DNA of 64,000 nt from Kitasatospora sp. NBC_01287 (GTDB lineage Bacteria; Actinomycetota; Actinomycetes; Streptomycetales; Streptomycetaceae), in NCBI RefSeq assembly GCF_026340565.1, contig NZ_JAPEPB010000001.1, forward strand, positions 806,001-870,000, given 5' to 3'. A model generated the notes under the pieces. That model saw only the letters and a list, made by a program, of their open reading frames with translations. It made no database searches and was not told where the DNA came from. This document shows positions 1 to 7,301 of the stretch, one piece after another (position 1 is the stretch's first letter; every line of letters starts with the position of its first letter). Both the position numbers and the translations under genes were made by a program.

Positions 1-1
1 C

Positions 2-574
2 GGCATCGACGCGATCGACCCGGCGCAGTGCGGCCCGCTGCGCGAAGCGGAGCAGATCGCCTCCGCCGCACTGGTCGGCGTGGACACCGTGGAGTTCCTG
101 CGCCATCCGGACGGCGTGGTCGAGTACGGCCTGCCGCTGCGCCGGGACCTGGCCCGCCTGGTGCGCCGGTACCGCCCGGAGATCGTGATCACCACCAACT
201 TCCGCGAGACCTACGGCGGCGTCTTCCCCAACCAGGCCGACCACATCGCCGCCGGGCGGGCCACCCTGGACGCGGTCCGCGACGCCGGGAACCGCTGGGT
301 CTTCCGCGAGCTGACCGCCGAGGGCCACGAGCCGTGGGACGGCGTGCGTCAGGTCTGGGCGGCCGGCTCCCCGCTCTCCGGGCACGGCGTGGACACCACC
401 GACACCTTCGAGGCGGGGGTGGCCTCGCTGGAGGCCCACGCGGCCTATCTCGCGGGCCTGGGCGGACAGATGGCGGACGCCCGCGGCTTCCTGGAGTCGA
501 TGGGGCGGGCCACCGGCAGTCGGCTCGGCACCAGGCTGGCGGCGGCCTTCGAGGTGATCAACCTCCGCTTCTGA
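2..574 (+). CDS. PIG-L family deacetylase, C-terminal part (5' truncated by window)
   Basis: The frame is open from the window edge, so the start codon lies outside; about 190 residues are visible. The sequence GVDTVEFLRHPDG followed by NQADHIAAGRATLDAV matches the middle and C-terminal blocks of PIG-L (LmbE-like) Zn-dependent N-deacetylases. The N-terminal AHPDD metal motif is not in the window. Family members remove acetyl groups from GlcNAc-type substrates, for example in mycothiol synthesis or on antibiotics; the substrate here cannot be told. It ends 162 bases before the next gene with no obvious link. Confidence 0.75.
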   Translation, partial: GIDAIDPAQCGPLREAEQIASAALVGVDTVEFLRHPDGVVEYGLPLRRDLARLVRRYRPEIVITTNFRETYGGVFPNQADHIAAGRATLDAVRDAGNRWVFRELTAEGHEPWDGVRQVWAAGSPLSGHGVDTTDTFEAGVASLEAHAAYLAGLGGQMADARGFLESMGRATGSRLGTRLAAAFEVINLRF

Positions 575-736
575 GTGCTCGACGTGCTCGACCCGCGCCC
601 GCGCGCGGGGCCCGGCAAGCACGGCCCCACCGCTGCGGCTAGGATTGACTGGTTGTCAGAATCGCGGGTCGGCACCGGTTGCCGCCCTTGGCGCAGCGCG
701 ATCCCCCGCGCGATCCCCCGGAGTGGAGCGAACGCA

Positions 737-1021
737 ATGGCTGAGGAAGCGGCTTGCTGGGCGGCCTGGACCACCAAGAACGTGCGCTCGGGCCCCGGTG
801 GCGTGCTCACCGCGGAGGGCGCCAAGCTCACCGGCGACCTGAGTGTGCACACCACATGGACGGGCACCGAGGCGATCCTCACCGTCCAGTACACCGACGC
901 GCTGGACTGGTTCACCCTGCAGGGCAGCCCCAAGGCGGTGACCGAGGAGCTGGTCGCCCGTGATCTGCACCAGGCCGCCGTCAACGCGGTCAAGGCCGGC
1001 GGCGGCGCGGCCCTCGACTGA
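737..1021 (+). CDS. Small conserved-looking actinomycete protein, unknown function
   Basis: The product is 94 aa. The ATG at 737 is chosen because GGAG (725-728) sits 8 bases before it. The protein is soluble, with alternating beta-like segments (LTGDLSVHTTWTGTEAIL) and an Ala-rich C-terminal helix; there is no signal peptide or membrane segment. I do not recognise a family. It stands alone between the PIG-L gene and the convergent TetR gene. Confidence 0.5.
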   Translation: MAEEAACWAAWTTKNVRSGPGGVLTAEGAKLTGDLSVHTTWTGTEAILTVQYTDALDWFTLQGSPKAVTEELVARDLHQAAVNAVKAGGGAALD

Positions 1022-1090
1022 GGCACCACCCGTCCACCGGAGTGACGTGAGCCGGGTCGCGGCAGCTGCCGCGACCCGGCTCACGTCCGC

Positions 1091-1711
1091 TCAGTCGCCG
1101 GGCGAGTCGGCGGGCCGGACCGCGCCCAGCACTTCGCGCAGCAGCGGCAGCAGCTCCTCCGGTGCGGCCTGCGCCAGCTCCTCGAAGGCGCCACTGGTGC
1201 GGGCCAGGACCACCCCGGCGAACGCCGCCACCGCCAGCTCGGCGCGCAGCTGAGCCCGGTCCGCCCCCTGCTCGGTGAGCCGGTCGCCCAGCGGCCGCAC
1301 CAGCCGCTCGGTCAGGTAGCCGCGAGCGGTCCGCTGGACCTCGCTGTTCTCGTTCGGCAGCACCGCGGCCTGGAACGAGGGCCCGGGGCCGCGCCGGTCG
1401 ATGCGCTCCACCAGATCCCGCAAGCGCTCCGGGTCCAGCAGGTCGGCCGGGGTCGCGTCCCCCTGCTCGACCCGCACGGCGGCCAGGTAGAGCTGGGTCT
1501 TGCCGCCGAAGTACCGGGCGATCAGTGCCGGGTCGACGCCTGCGCGCTCGCCGATCTCCCGGGTGGTGGTGCGCTCGAAACCACGGTCCGCGAAGAGCTC
1601 GACCGCCGCCCGCACCAGGAGTTCACGGCTGCGCGCGGCGTCCCGGCGGCGGACCGGCGGCGGAGCGGCGGGCGGCGCACCGGCCGGGGTGCCGTCAGCG
1701 GGATCGGTCAC
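1091..1711 (-). CDS. TetR/AcrR family transcriptional regulator
   Basis: The product is 206 aa. An N-terminal HTH (about residues 25-70) has the TetR signature ELFADRGFERTTTREIGERAGV and YFGGKTQLYLAAV. The C-terminal half is the variable ligand-binding helical domain. The ATG overlaps the stop of the upstream MFS exporter gene by 4 bases (1708-1711), so the two are translationally coupled. This is the usual arrangement of an exporter with its own drug-responsive repressor. The inverted repeat at 3310-3329, ahead of the exporter, is its likely binding site. Confidence 0.9.
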   Translation of the reverse strand: MTDPADGTPAGAPPAAPPPVRRRDAARSRELLVRAAVELFADRGFERTTTREIGERAGVDPALIARYFGGKTQLYLAAVRVEQGDATPADLLDPERLRDLVERIDRRGPGPSFQAAVLPNENSEVQRTARGYLTERLVRPLGDRLTEQGADRAQLRAELAVAAFAGVVLARTSGAFEELAQAAPEELLPLLREVLGAVRPADSPGD

Positions 1712-3237
1712 CGCTCGGCCCGGGCCGAGGTGAAGGGGACCTCGTCCTCACCGGGCGCGATGTCCGCGATGCTCTCGTCCACCATCAGCTCCTCGTCCAC
1801 CGCCACGTGGTCCACCGTCGCGTGGCCCACCGCCCCGGCGCCGCGCCGGGGCAGGACGATGGTAACCACCCCGATCGCCACCCAGACCGCACAACTGATC
1901 AGCGCGGCGAAGGTGTAGCCGGCGTTCGTGGGCAGCAGCTGACCGGGAGCGGTGTGCGCCTGCAGCACCGCGCCGCAGAGCGCGCTGCCGGTCGAGTAGC
2001 CGACGTAGCGCAGCACCTGGTTGAAGCTGACCGCACTGCCCACCTCGTGCGCCGGCACCGAGCTGACGATCAGTCCGGGCATCACCGCGAAGGTGCAGCC
2101 GACCCCGAGACCCGCGATCGCCATCACCACCAGCAGCTCCCAGAGCTGGTCGCGGGCGCCGAGGAAGACCAGCACCGAGACCAGCGAGACCGCGCAGCCC
2201 AGCGGCAGCACCAGCGCGGTGGAGGTGCGCCGGATCAGCAGCGGGACCACCTTGCTGGAGAGCACGCTCACCACCGAGAAGGGCAGCAGCACCAGACCGG
2301 CCACCACCACCGACTCGCCCAGGCCGTAGCCGGTGGCGGTGGGGGTCTGGACGTAGCGGATCACCAGCGACATCAGCAGGTACATCCCGACGCCGGCCAC
2401 CAGCCCGGCCACGTCGGCGGTCAGCACCACCCGGTGCTTCAGCGCGCGCAGCTCGACCAGCGGGTGCTCGGTGCGCAGCTCGTGCCGGACCCAGCAGCCG
2501 AGCAGCAGCACCGCGGCGGCGGCCACCGCCCAGAGCCGACCGCTGGCCCAGCCCCAGGTCTCCCCCTCGCTCAGCACCAGCAGCAGACCGGTCAGCGCCA
2601 GACCGAGCAGCACCGCGCCGAGCCCGTCCAGCGGACGCGCGGCGCGGTGCGTGGTGGAGGGCAGCACCAGGGCGGCGAGCAGCAGCGCCAGGCCGCTGAT
2701 CACGGCACCGAACCAGAAGCCGGCATGGATGCCGAAGGACTGGGCGATCAGTCCGGTGATCGGGTAGCCGAGGCCGACCCCGGCCACCGTGGTGATCGAG
2801 AGCAGCGCGACCGCCGAGCGCGACCGCTCGGCGGGCAGGCTGTCCCGGGCGGTGGCGATGGCCAGCGGCGTCAGCCCGAGACCGATGCCCTGCAGACCGC
2901 GCCCGACCACCAGCCAGCCGAAGCCGAGCGGCAGCGCGGCCAGCACGCTGCCGAGCACCACCACGGCAGCCGCCACCAGGGTCACCGTGCGCCGCCGCGG
3001 TCCGTCGCCGAGCCGCCCCAGGACCGGGGTGGCGACGGCGCCGACCAGCATCGTGATGGTCAGCGACCACTGGGCGTCGGCCAGCGAGACGTGGTCGACC
3101 TGGGCGATGGTCGGCACCAGCGGCGCCCCGAGACTGCTGATCACGGCGACCACCATGCCGAGGAAGACCAGCACGGGCACCAGGGCCCGGTGACGGAGCG
3201 TCGGTTGTGCGGCCGGAGCCTGCAGGTACGTCGCCAC
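1708..3237 (-). CDS. MFS drug efflux transporter (DHA2/EmrB-QacA type)
   Basis: A proton-driven multidrug exporter of about 509 aa with roughly 14 hydrophobic segments. It has the MFS loop motif GRLGDGPRRR after TM2 and the antiporter-type motif around GLGYPITGLIAQ in TM5. I chose the GTG at 3237 because GGGAGG lies 8 bases upstream. An in-frame ATG at 3303 would add 22 Trp/Pro-rich residues and sits almost against the operator. The C-terminus has an acidic cytoplasmic tail. First gene of a two-gene unit with the overlapping TetR gene. Substrate unknown. Confidence 0.88.
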   Translation of the reverse strand: MATYLQAPAAQPTLRHRALVPVLVFLGMVVAVISSLGAPLVPTIAQVDHVSLADAQWSLTITMLVGAVATPVLGRLGDGPRRRTVTLVAAAVVVLGSVLAALPLGFGWLVVGRGLQGIGLGLTPLAIATARDSLPAERSRSAVALLSITTVAGVGLGYPITGLIAQSFGIHAGFWFGAVISGLALLLAALVLPSTTHRAARPLDGLGAVLLGLALTGLLLVLSEGETWGWASGRLWAVAAAAVLLLGCWVRHELRTEHPLVELRALKHRVVLTADVAGLVAGVGMYLLMSLVIRYVQTPTATGYGLGESVVVAGLVLLPFSVVSVLSSKVVPLLIRRTSTALVLPLGCAVSLVSVLVFLGARDQLWELLVVMAIAGLGVGCTFAVMPGLIVSSVPAHEVGSAVSFNQVLRYVGYSTGSALCGAVLQAHTAPGQLLPTNAGYTFAALISCAVWVAIGVVTIVLPRRGAGAVGHATVDHVAVDEELMVDESIADIAPGEDEVPFTSARAER

Positions 3238-3309
3238 GGACGCGCCCTCCCTCTGATCGGACCGCGGGGTCCATGGCGGCCATGGCGTCCACGGGTAAGT
3301 CATCGTGCG

Positions 3310-3329
3310 ATGTCATCTGATGATGACAT
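3310..3329. promoter_or_regulatory. Probable TetR operator upstream of the MFS exporter
   Basis: Perfect inverted repeat ATGTCATC-TGAT-GATGACAT, 8-bp arms and 4-bp spacer. Related half sites (GTCATC near 3299 and AATGAC at 3330) flank it. It lies about 75 bases before the chosen exporter start, where a promoter would be expected. Binding by the co-transcribed TetR protein is inferred from position. Confidence 0.65.
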
Positions 3330-3541
3330 AATGACGCGCGGACGGAAACCTCCCGGCCGCACCGGGCCCGCCACGGGCCCAGCGGCGGCCAGCGGCGGCC
3401 GGACAGGAACGGACGGGATGCGGGCGGAACAGCGGGCCCACCCCACGCGTTGCCGCTGATGGGTGCGGGGGTCCCCGCCGCCGCGGGCCTGGCGATGCGG
3501 CTGGACGATCGATCAGGGACGCGAGAGGAACAGGGACGACG

Positions 3542-4339
3542 ATGGGCTCGCTGACCACGCTGATCCAGGCAGCCGGCCTGTGGTCGTACGCGCTGGTCTT
3601 CGTCCTCACCGCCGCCGAGACCAGTGCCTTCGTCGGCGTCGTCCTGCCGAGCGAGACGATGATCCTGGCCGCCGCGGTGCTGGCCGCCCACGGCACGCTC
3701 GCCCCGCTGCCGCTGGCCGCAGCGGTGGTCGCCGGCGGCGTGACCGGCGACAGCATCGGCTACGCGCTGGGCCGGCTCCTCGGGCGGCGGGTCGCGGACC
3801 GCCGCCGCTCCCGGCCGGTGCGCCCGGGCGGCCGGATCGACCGGGCCGGCGGCTTCCTGCGCGCGCACGGCGGCCGTGCCGTCTTCACCGGGCGCTTCCT
3901 GGGTTTCGTCCGCTCGTTCGTCCCGTTCGCCGCCGGGGCCGCGCGGATGCCCTACCGGCGCTTCCTCGGCGTCAGCGCCGCCGCCGCCGCGGCCTGGGGG
4001 TTGGGCAATGTGACGCTCGGCTACTTCCTGGGCGCCCCCGCGGAGCGCCTGCTGCACTCGGCGGGCCTGGCGGGCGCGGGCACACTGGCCGCCATGGCAC
4101 TGCTCGCCCTGCTGGTGCTGCGACTGCGCCGCCGGAGCCGCCCCGAGCCGCGGTCGACCACGACCGCCACCATGACCGGCATCACAACCGCGCCCGCGAC
4201 CACTGTGCCGTCCCCGCCCGCGACGGGGACCGCACCGCTGGAGGCGGCGTCGTCCCCGGTCCCGGCCGCCCGGCCGGCCGGACCCTCGGATTTGACGGCC
4301 CGGACGGCCCGGACGGCCCAGACGGCCCGGGTCGACTGA
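3542..4339 (+). CDS. DedA/SNARE-associated-fold membrane protein
   Basis: The product is 265 aa. The sequence has the DedA signature: an acidic residue in the first hairpin (TAAETSAFVGVVLPSE), a glycine-rich middle segment (GDSIGYALGRLLGRR), and FLGFVRSFVPFAAGAARM, matching the family's F..R..P...G pattern. DedA proteins are proton-linked inner-membrane proteins, several acting as lipid or undecaprenyl-phosphate flippases. The C-terminal ~60 residues after the last TM are low-complexity Thr/Ala/Pro and end in TART-type repeats, unusual for the family. A purine-rich SD (GAGAGGAACAGGG) precedes the ATG. Confidence 0.85.
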   Translation: MGSLTTLIQAAGLWSYALVFVLTAAETSAFVGVVLPSETMILAAAVLAAHGTLAPLPLAAAVVAGGVTGDSIGYALGRLLGRRVADRRRSRPVRPGGRIDRAGGFLRAHGGRAVFTGRFLGFVRSFVPFAAGAARMPYRRFLGVSAAAAAAWGLGNVTLGYFLGAPAERLLHSAGLAGAGTLAAMALLALLVLRLRRRSRPEPRSTTTATMTGITTAPATTVPSPPATGTAPLEAASSPVPAARPAGPSDLTARTARTAQTARVD

Positions 4340-4381
4340 GCGGCCACGCGCCGCGCCCGGCCCGGCGCCGTCCCGGCCCGC

Positions 4382-4801
4382 TCAGTGGGCGCCCACCACG
4401 ACGACGGCGCAGATCAGCGCCGCCAGCACCACGAAGGCCAGCGCGAGCAGCGCCTGCACCGGGCCGTGCCCCAGCGGTCGGCGATGGCGCATCCGGGCCT
4501 GGCGGGTCCGCCACTGGTGGTAGCCGACCAGCGTGGTCGCGACGGCGGCGGCGATCAGATAGGCGGACAGGGCCAACCGCAGGACGAAGGGGGCCACCCG
4601 GGGCAGTTGCAGGATGGCCAGCGAGCCGGCCAGCATCGCCAGGGCGGTGCGGGTCCAGGCGAGGAAGGTGCGCTCGTTGGCGAGGGTGGCGCGGTAGTCG
4701 GGCTCCTCCCCCTGCTCCCACCAGGCCAGCGGGCCGTCGCCCGCCGCGTCTCGCGCCCCGTCTCGCGCTCCGTCGGCCGTCGGCCGGTCCTCGGTCGCCA
4801 T
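4382..4801 (-). CDS. DUF202 family membrane protein (YidH-like)
   Basis: The product is 139 aa. After a hydrophilic N-terminus comes the DUF202 signature DYRATLANERTFLAWTRTALAM, then three hydrophobic segments. YidH-type proteins are small inner-membrane proteins of unknown biochemical function. The gene converges with the DedA gene, with only 42 GC-rich bases between the stops. Confidence 0.85.
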   Translation of the reverse strand: MATEDRPTADGARDGARDAAGDGPLAWWEQGEEPDYRATLANERTFLAWTRTALAMLAGSLAILQLPRVAPFVLRLALSAYLIAAAVATTLVGYHQWRTRQARMRHRRPLGHGPVQALLALAFVVLAALICAVVVVGAH

Positions 4802-5028
4802 GGGACCTGCTTCCTGCGCTCGCGGCCCGGGCGTGCTCGTCCCGGCCGACCGCCCTGGTCCGGTGGATGATCAGGTTAGGTGGCCATGGCAGGCCCGCTC
4901 GCCGCCGACACGTCCGGCCGACCGGAGCGCTCCTCGCTCACCCGTCCGGCCGACCTGGGCAGCCGTGAGCCCGAGGGAGCGGCTGGACGGCCGGACCGCC
5001 GGACGGCTTCCGCGGCAGGTCTCAGCTC

Positions 5029-5232
5029 TCAGGTCTCCGGCTGCTGGCCGGGGGCCCCGGACCAGTCGCCGAGCACGGCGTCGTTGTGCTCCTCGGAGAG
5101 GTCGTGCGGCGTGCGGTCGCAGACGACGCGGGCGATCCGGCCGTCGAGGACGATGGCTCCGGTGGCAGCGCAGTGGATCATGCGGGTCATTGTCCCCGCG
5201 CTCCCCGGCGCGGTGCGGTCCGGGGCGCTCAT
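5029..5232 (-). CDS. Small protein of unknown function
   Basis: The product is 67 aa from the ATG at 5232, which overlaps the stop of the mini-gene at 5229-5336 as ATGA. Alternatively it is 53 aa from the ATG at 5190, which has a better SD (GGGGAG, 11 bases upstream). The core MIHCAATGAIVLDGRIARVV looks like a short beta-hairpin followed by an acidic tail. No family recognised. Confidence 0.45.
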   Translation of the reverse strand: MSAPDRTAPGSAGTMTRMIHCAATGAIVLDGRIARVVCDRTPHDLSEEHNDAVLGDWSGAPGQQPET

Positions 5233-5336
5233 GACGTGACCGCCCGCAGGATGAGCGCGGCTTGGACGAGGACGAATGCGGCAAGGGTGCCGAAGCTGAA
5301 AGCATCGGCGAGGGATGCCAGGTGGGCGCGAGTCAT
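5229..5336 (-). CDS. 35-aa putative single-pass membrane peptide
   Basis: A short frame from the ATG at 5336 encodes 35 residues. A polar N-terminus is followed by the hydrophobic run FGTLAAFVLVQAALILRAV, enough for one membrane span. Its TGA overlaps the ATG of the next small gene by 4 bases. No strong SD is visible (GGAA is 12 bases away). The membrane-like composition and overlap support it, but it could be chance. Confidence 0.35.
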   Translation of the reverse strand: MTRAHLASLADAFSFGTLAAFVLVQAALILRAVTS

Positions 5337-5486
5337 GGCGGTCGTGTTCCACGATTCTCCGCCGGTATGCGTCGGACTTCGGGACACGCGGGGCGACAGG
5401 TCCGGCTGTCAGCCGCCGCACGGCGTGCGCCCCCTGCGATCCGCCGGCGCGAGGGTTGGGCGTCCACGAGGTCCCTCCCGACAGAA

Positions 5487-5524
5487 GCGGGTGGCCCGAC
5501 CGGCTCTCCGGTCGGGCCACCCGC
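5487..5524. terminator. Strong hairpin terminator downstream of the CsbD gene
   Basis: A perfect 17-bp stem (arms 5487-5503 and 5508-5524) with a CTCT loop, 16 bases after the CsbD stop on the minus strand. There is no U-run, as is common in actinomycetes. Confidence 0.75.
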
Positions 5525-5539
5525 GCTGACCGACCGCAC

Positions 5540-5713
5540 TCAGTGCTTGAAGGCGTCCTTCACGTGCTCGGCGGCCTGCTTGACGTCGCCCTTGACCTGG
5601 TCCGCCTTGCCCTCGGCCTGGAGGCGCTCGTTGCCGGTCACCTTGCCGGCGCCCTCCTTGACCGCGCCCTTGACCTTGTCAGCAGCGTTCTCGATCTTGT
5701 CGCCCATGCCCAT
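5540..5713 (-). CDS. CsbD family stress protein
   Basis: The product is 57 aa. The sequence begins MGMGDKIENAADKVKG and shows the CsbD pattern of an amphipathic Lys/Glu/Ala-rich helix with a central GKVTGNERLQAEGKADQ block. GAGGAG lies 6 bases before the ATG at 5713. CsbD-like proteins are small hydrophilic products of general-stress regulons (SigB-dependent in Bacillus). It is followed by a strong terminator, so it is transcribed alone or from the adjacent small-protein gene. Confidence 0.85.
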   Translation of the reverse strand: MGMGDKIENAADKVKGAVKEGAGKVTGNERLQAEGKADQVKGDVKQAAEHVKDAFKH

Positions 5714-5845
5714 CGCGATCTCCTCACGTCACCGGTCCACCTCGTCCTGGCGGGGAGTCGCCTGCCCAGGAAGTGCGGGAACACTCCCCCGGATCCGTGA
5801 CCGCCGCGAACCCCTCGCCCGACCCCTCGCCCGACCCATCGCCCG

Positions 5846-6016
5846 TCATGGAGCCTGGACGTCGGCCGCCGGCGGCTCGGGCTCCTCGTCGCCCTTCGAG
5901 CCCTTGTCCTTGGCCCGGACATCCGCCGGGGTGGGGGCCACGATCTCCCGCTCCTCCGCGGACCGCTCCCGCACCTGGTCGTCGTCCCGCGCCGTGTCAT
6001 CGTCGGGGGTGTTCAT
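5846..6016 (-). CDS. Short acidic disordered protein
   Basis: The product is 56 aa, starting at 6016 with GAGAGGA 7 bases upstream. It is very rich in Asp, Glu, Arg and Pro (NTPDDDTARDDDQVRERS near the N-terminus) with no hydrophobic core, so it is probably unstructured. No family recognised. The good SD, full-length open frame and position in a small-protein block next to CsbD support expression. Confidence 0.5.
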   Translation of the reverse strand: MNTPDDDTARDDDQVRERSAEEREIVAPTPADVRAKDKGSKGDEEPEPPAADVQAP

Positions 6017-6326
6017 CGCGCCATCCTCTCGCCGGGCCGCGTCACCTCACCGGAACGGAGGAGACACCAGGCGGCTGCCCTCTCTCCTTGCTCCCACACC
6101 CGACCGAACGGCGCACCCGGTGAGCGGCGCGTCGATGATCAACTGACATCCGCCCGGGCGGCCTCGGACCCGGCGAGATCGATCAGATTCTCATCATTAG
6201 CGCGGTCTATGGCGAAATGGCCATGCCAAAATGGGATTGAACGGCGGATTGCTGGGCAGACGCTCAAGGATCGGCCCGGACGGCGGTCCGGGCCGCCCGG
6301 TTCGCCGGTCTCTAGGAGGTCCGATC
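6017..6326. other. Divergent intergenic region
   Basis: About 310 bases between the acidic small protein and the divergent 95-aa gene. It holds the least GC-rich segment nearby (about 6185-6240, including TTCTCATCATTAGC and an ATGGC/GCCAT dyad near 6210-6228), likely the promoter zone. I cannot assign a clear -35/-10 pair and see no gene. Confidence 0.4.
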
Positions 6327-6614
6327 GTGGAACCCGTCCAGCGCTATGCAATCTCCATGCCCGGCCCGGTCGGCGGGCACCGCCCCGCGACCGTGGTCGT
6401 GGTGCACTGGACGCCCAAGACCGTCGGCGGCAGTGCCGTCTACACCGACGACGCCGGGGACTTCAAGGTCTCCATCGACGCCGGCGGGGTGGCCAGCCTG
6501 CTCAACGCCGATGAGGGGCACCAGCACCAGTGCCTGCACGCCGTGCCGCTGCAGCGGGCGCGCTCCTCGGCGGCGCCGCCCTACCGGGAGGCCTGGGGCG
6601 GCCCGGTGAGCTGA
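6327..6614 (+). CDS. Small protein, probable DUF6296 family
   Basis: The product is 95 aa. The GTG at 6327 is fixed by a perfect AGGAGG (6314-6319) 7 bases upstream. The sequence RYAISMPGPVGGHRPATVVV followed by a beta segment and GGSAVYTDDAGDFKVSIDAGG resembles the short beta-rich proteins I remember as DUF6296 in Streptomyces and Kitasatospora. No signal peptide, TM or catalytic motif is visible. Function unknown; the family name is from memory. Confidence 0.6.
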   Translation: MEPVQRYAISMPGPVGGHRPATVVVVHWTPKTVGGSAVYTDDAGDFKVSIDAGGVASLLNADEGHQHQCLHAVPLQRARSSAAPPYREAWGGPVS

Positions 6615-6750
6615 GGCACGATCTGCGGCAGGCCGAGGGGTCCCGGGGTGCGCCCCGGGACCCCTCGCCGTGCGCCGGGGCACACGGCCTGGCGGTGCCG
6701 CCACCTCGACGCCTCCACTCCGGCGCCACCACCCCGCTGCCGCCATCGGC

Positions 6751-7254
6751 TCAGGGGCGGCGCTCGTCGGTGCCGGCCCGCTTGGCCGAGGTGATCGCGA
6801 TCCGGTTCCAGGTGTTGATCGCGAGGATCAGCCCGAGCAACTGCGCCAGCTCCGGCTCCTCGAAGTGCTCGGCGGCCCGGGCGTAGACCGCGTCCGGCAC
6901 GCCGCCCTCGGCGACCAGGGTGACCGCCTCGGTCAGCGCCAGGGCCGCCTGCTCCTGGGCGGTGAAGAAGTGCGCCGCCTCCCGCCAGAGCGCCACCAGG
7001 TGCATGCGCTCCTCGCTCTCGCCCGCCTTGCGGGCGTCGCTGGTGTGCATGTGCAGGCAGTACGCGCAGCCGTTCAGCTGGGAGGCGCGGATCCGCACCA
7101 GCTCGGCCAGCACCGGGTCCAGGCCCTCGGCGGCGGCGGTCTCCAGGGCGATCACGGCCTTGAAGACCTTCGGAGCGACCCGGGGCAGCTGCAGGCGGGT
7201 GGCGGGGGCGTCAGCGGCGGGGGCGGGGGCTTCGGTCACGGTCTCGTTCGTCAT
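6751..7254 (-). CDS. Carboxymuconolactone decarboxylase / AhpD-like protein
   Basis: The product is 167 aa. The key motif is NGCAYCLHMHTSDARKAGE, containing the CxxC and nearby histidine of AhpD-type alkylhydroperoxidases, with a preceding E..RIRASQLN helix. Such proteins act in peroxide reduction or as small redox enzymes. It is transcribed divergently from the MocR regulator. Its start lies 7 bases from a TAGAGT -10 box (7262-7267), which suggests a leaderless message. Confidence 0.88.
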   Translation of the reverse strand: MTNETVTEAPAPAADAPATRLQLPRVAPKVFKAVIALETAAAEGLDPVLAELVRIRASQLNGCAYCLHMHTSDARKAGESEERMHLVALWREAAHFFTAQEQAALALTEAVTLVAEGGVPDAVYARAAEHFEEPELAQLLGLILAINTWNRIAITSAKRAGTDERRP

Positions 7255-7301
7255 GATCAGTACTCTACGAGCCGGATAGACCCCGGATAGGGTGCATTTT
7301 C
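7255..7301. promoter_or_regulatory. Divergent promoter with direct repeats for the AhpD-like and MocR genes
   Basis: Only 47 bases separate the two starts. On the minus strand TAGAGT (7262-7267) and on the plus strand TAGGGT (7288-7293) match the Streptomyces -10 consensus, each 7-8 bases from its start codon, so both messages look leaderless. Two CCGGATAG direct repeats (7272-7279 and 7283-7290), 11 bp apart, cover the overlapping promoters. Direct repeats of this kind are typical MocR binding sites. Confidence 0.6.

Noticed and set aside
1525..3459. A 644-codon plus-strand frame opposite the MFS gene
   Set aside because: His/Gln/Arg-rich antisense frame over a clear transporter.
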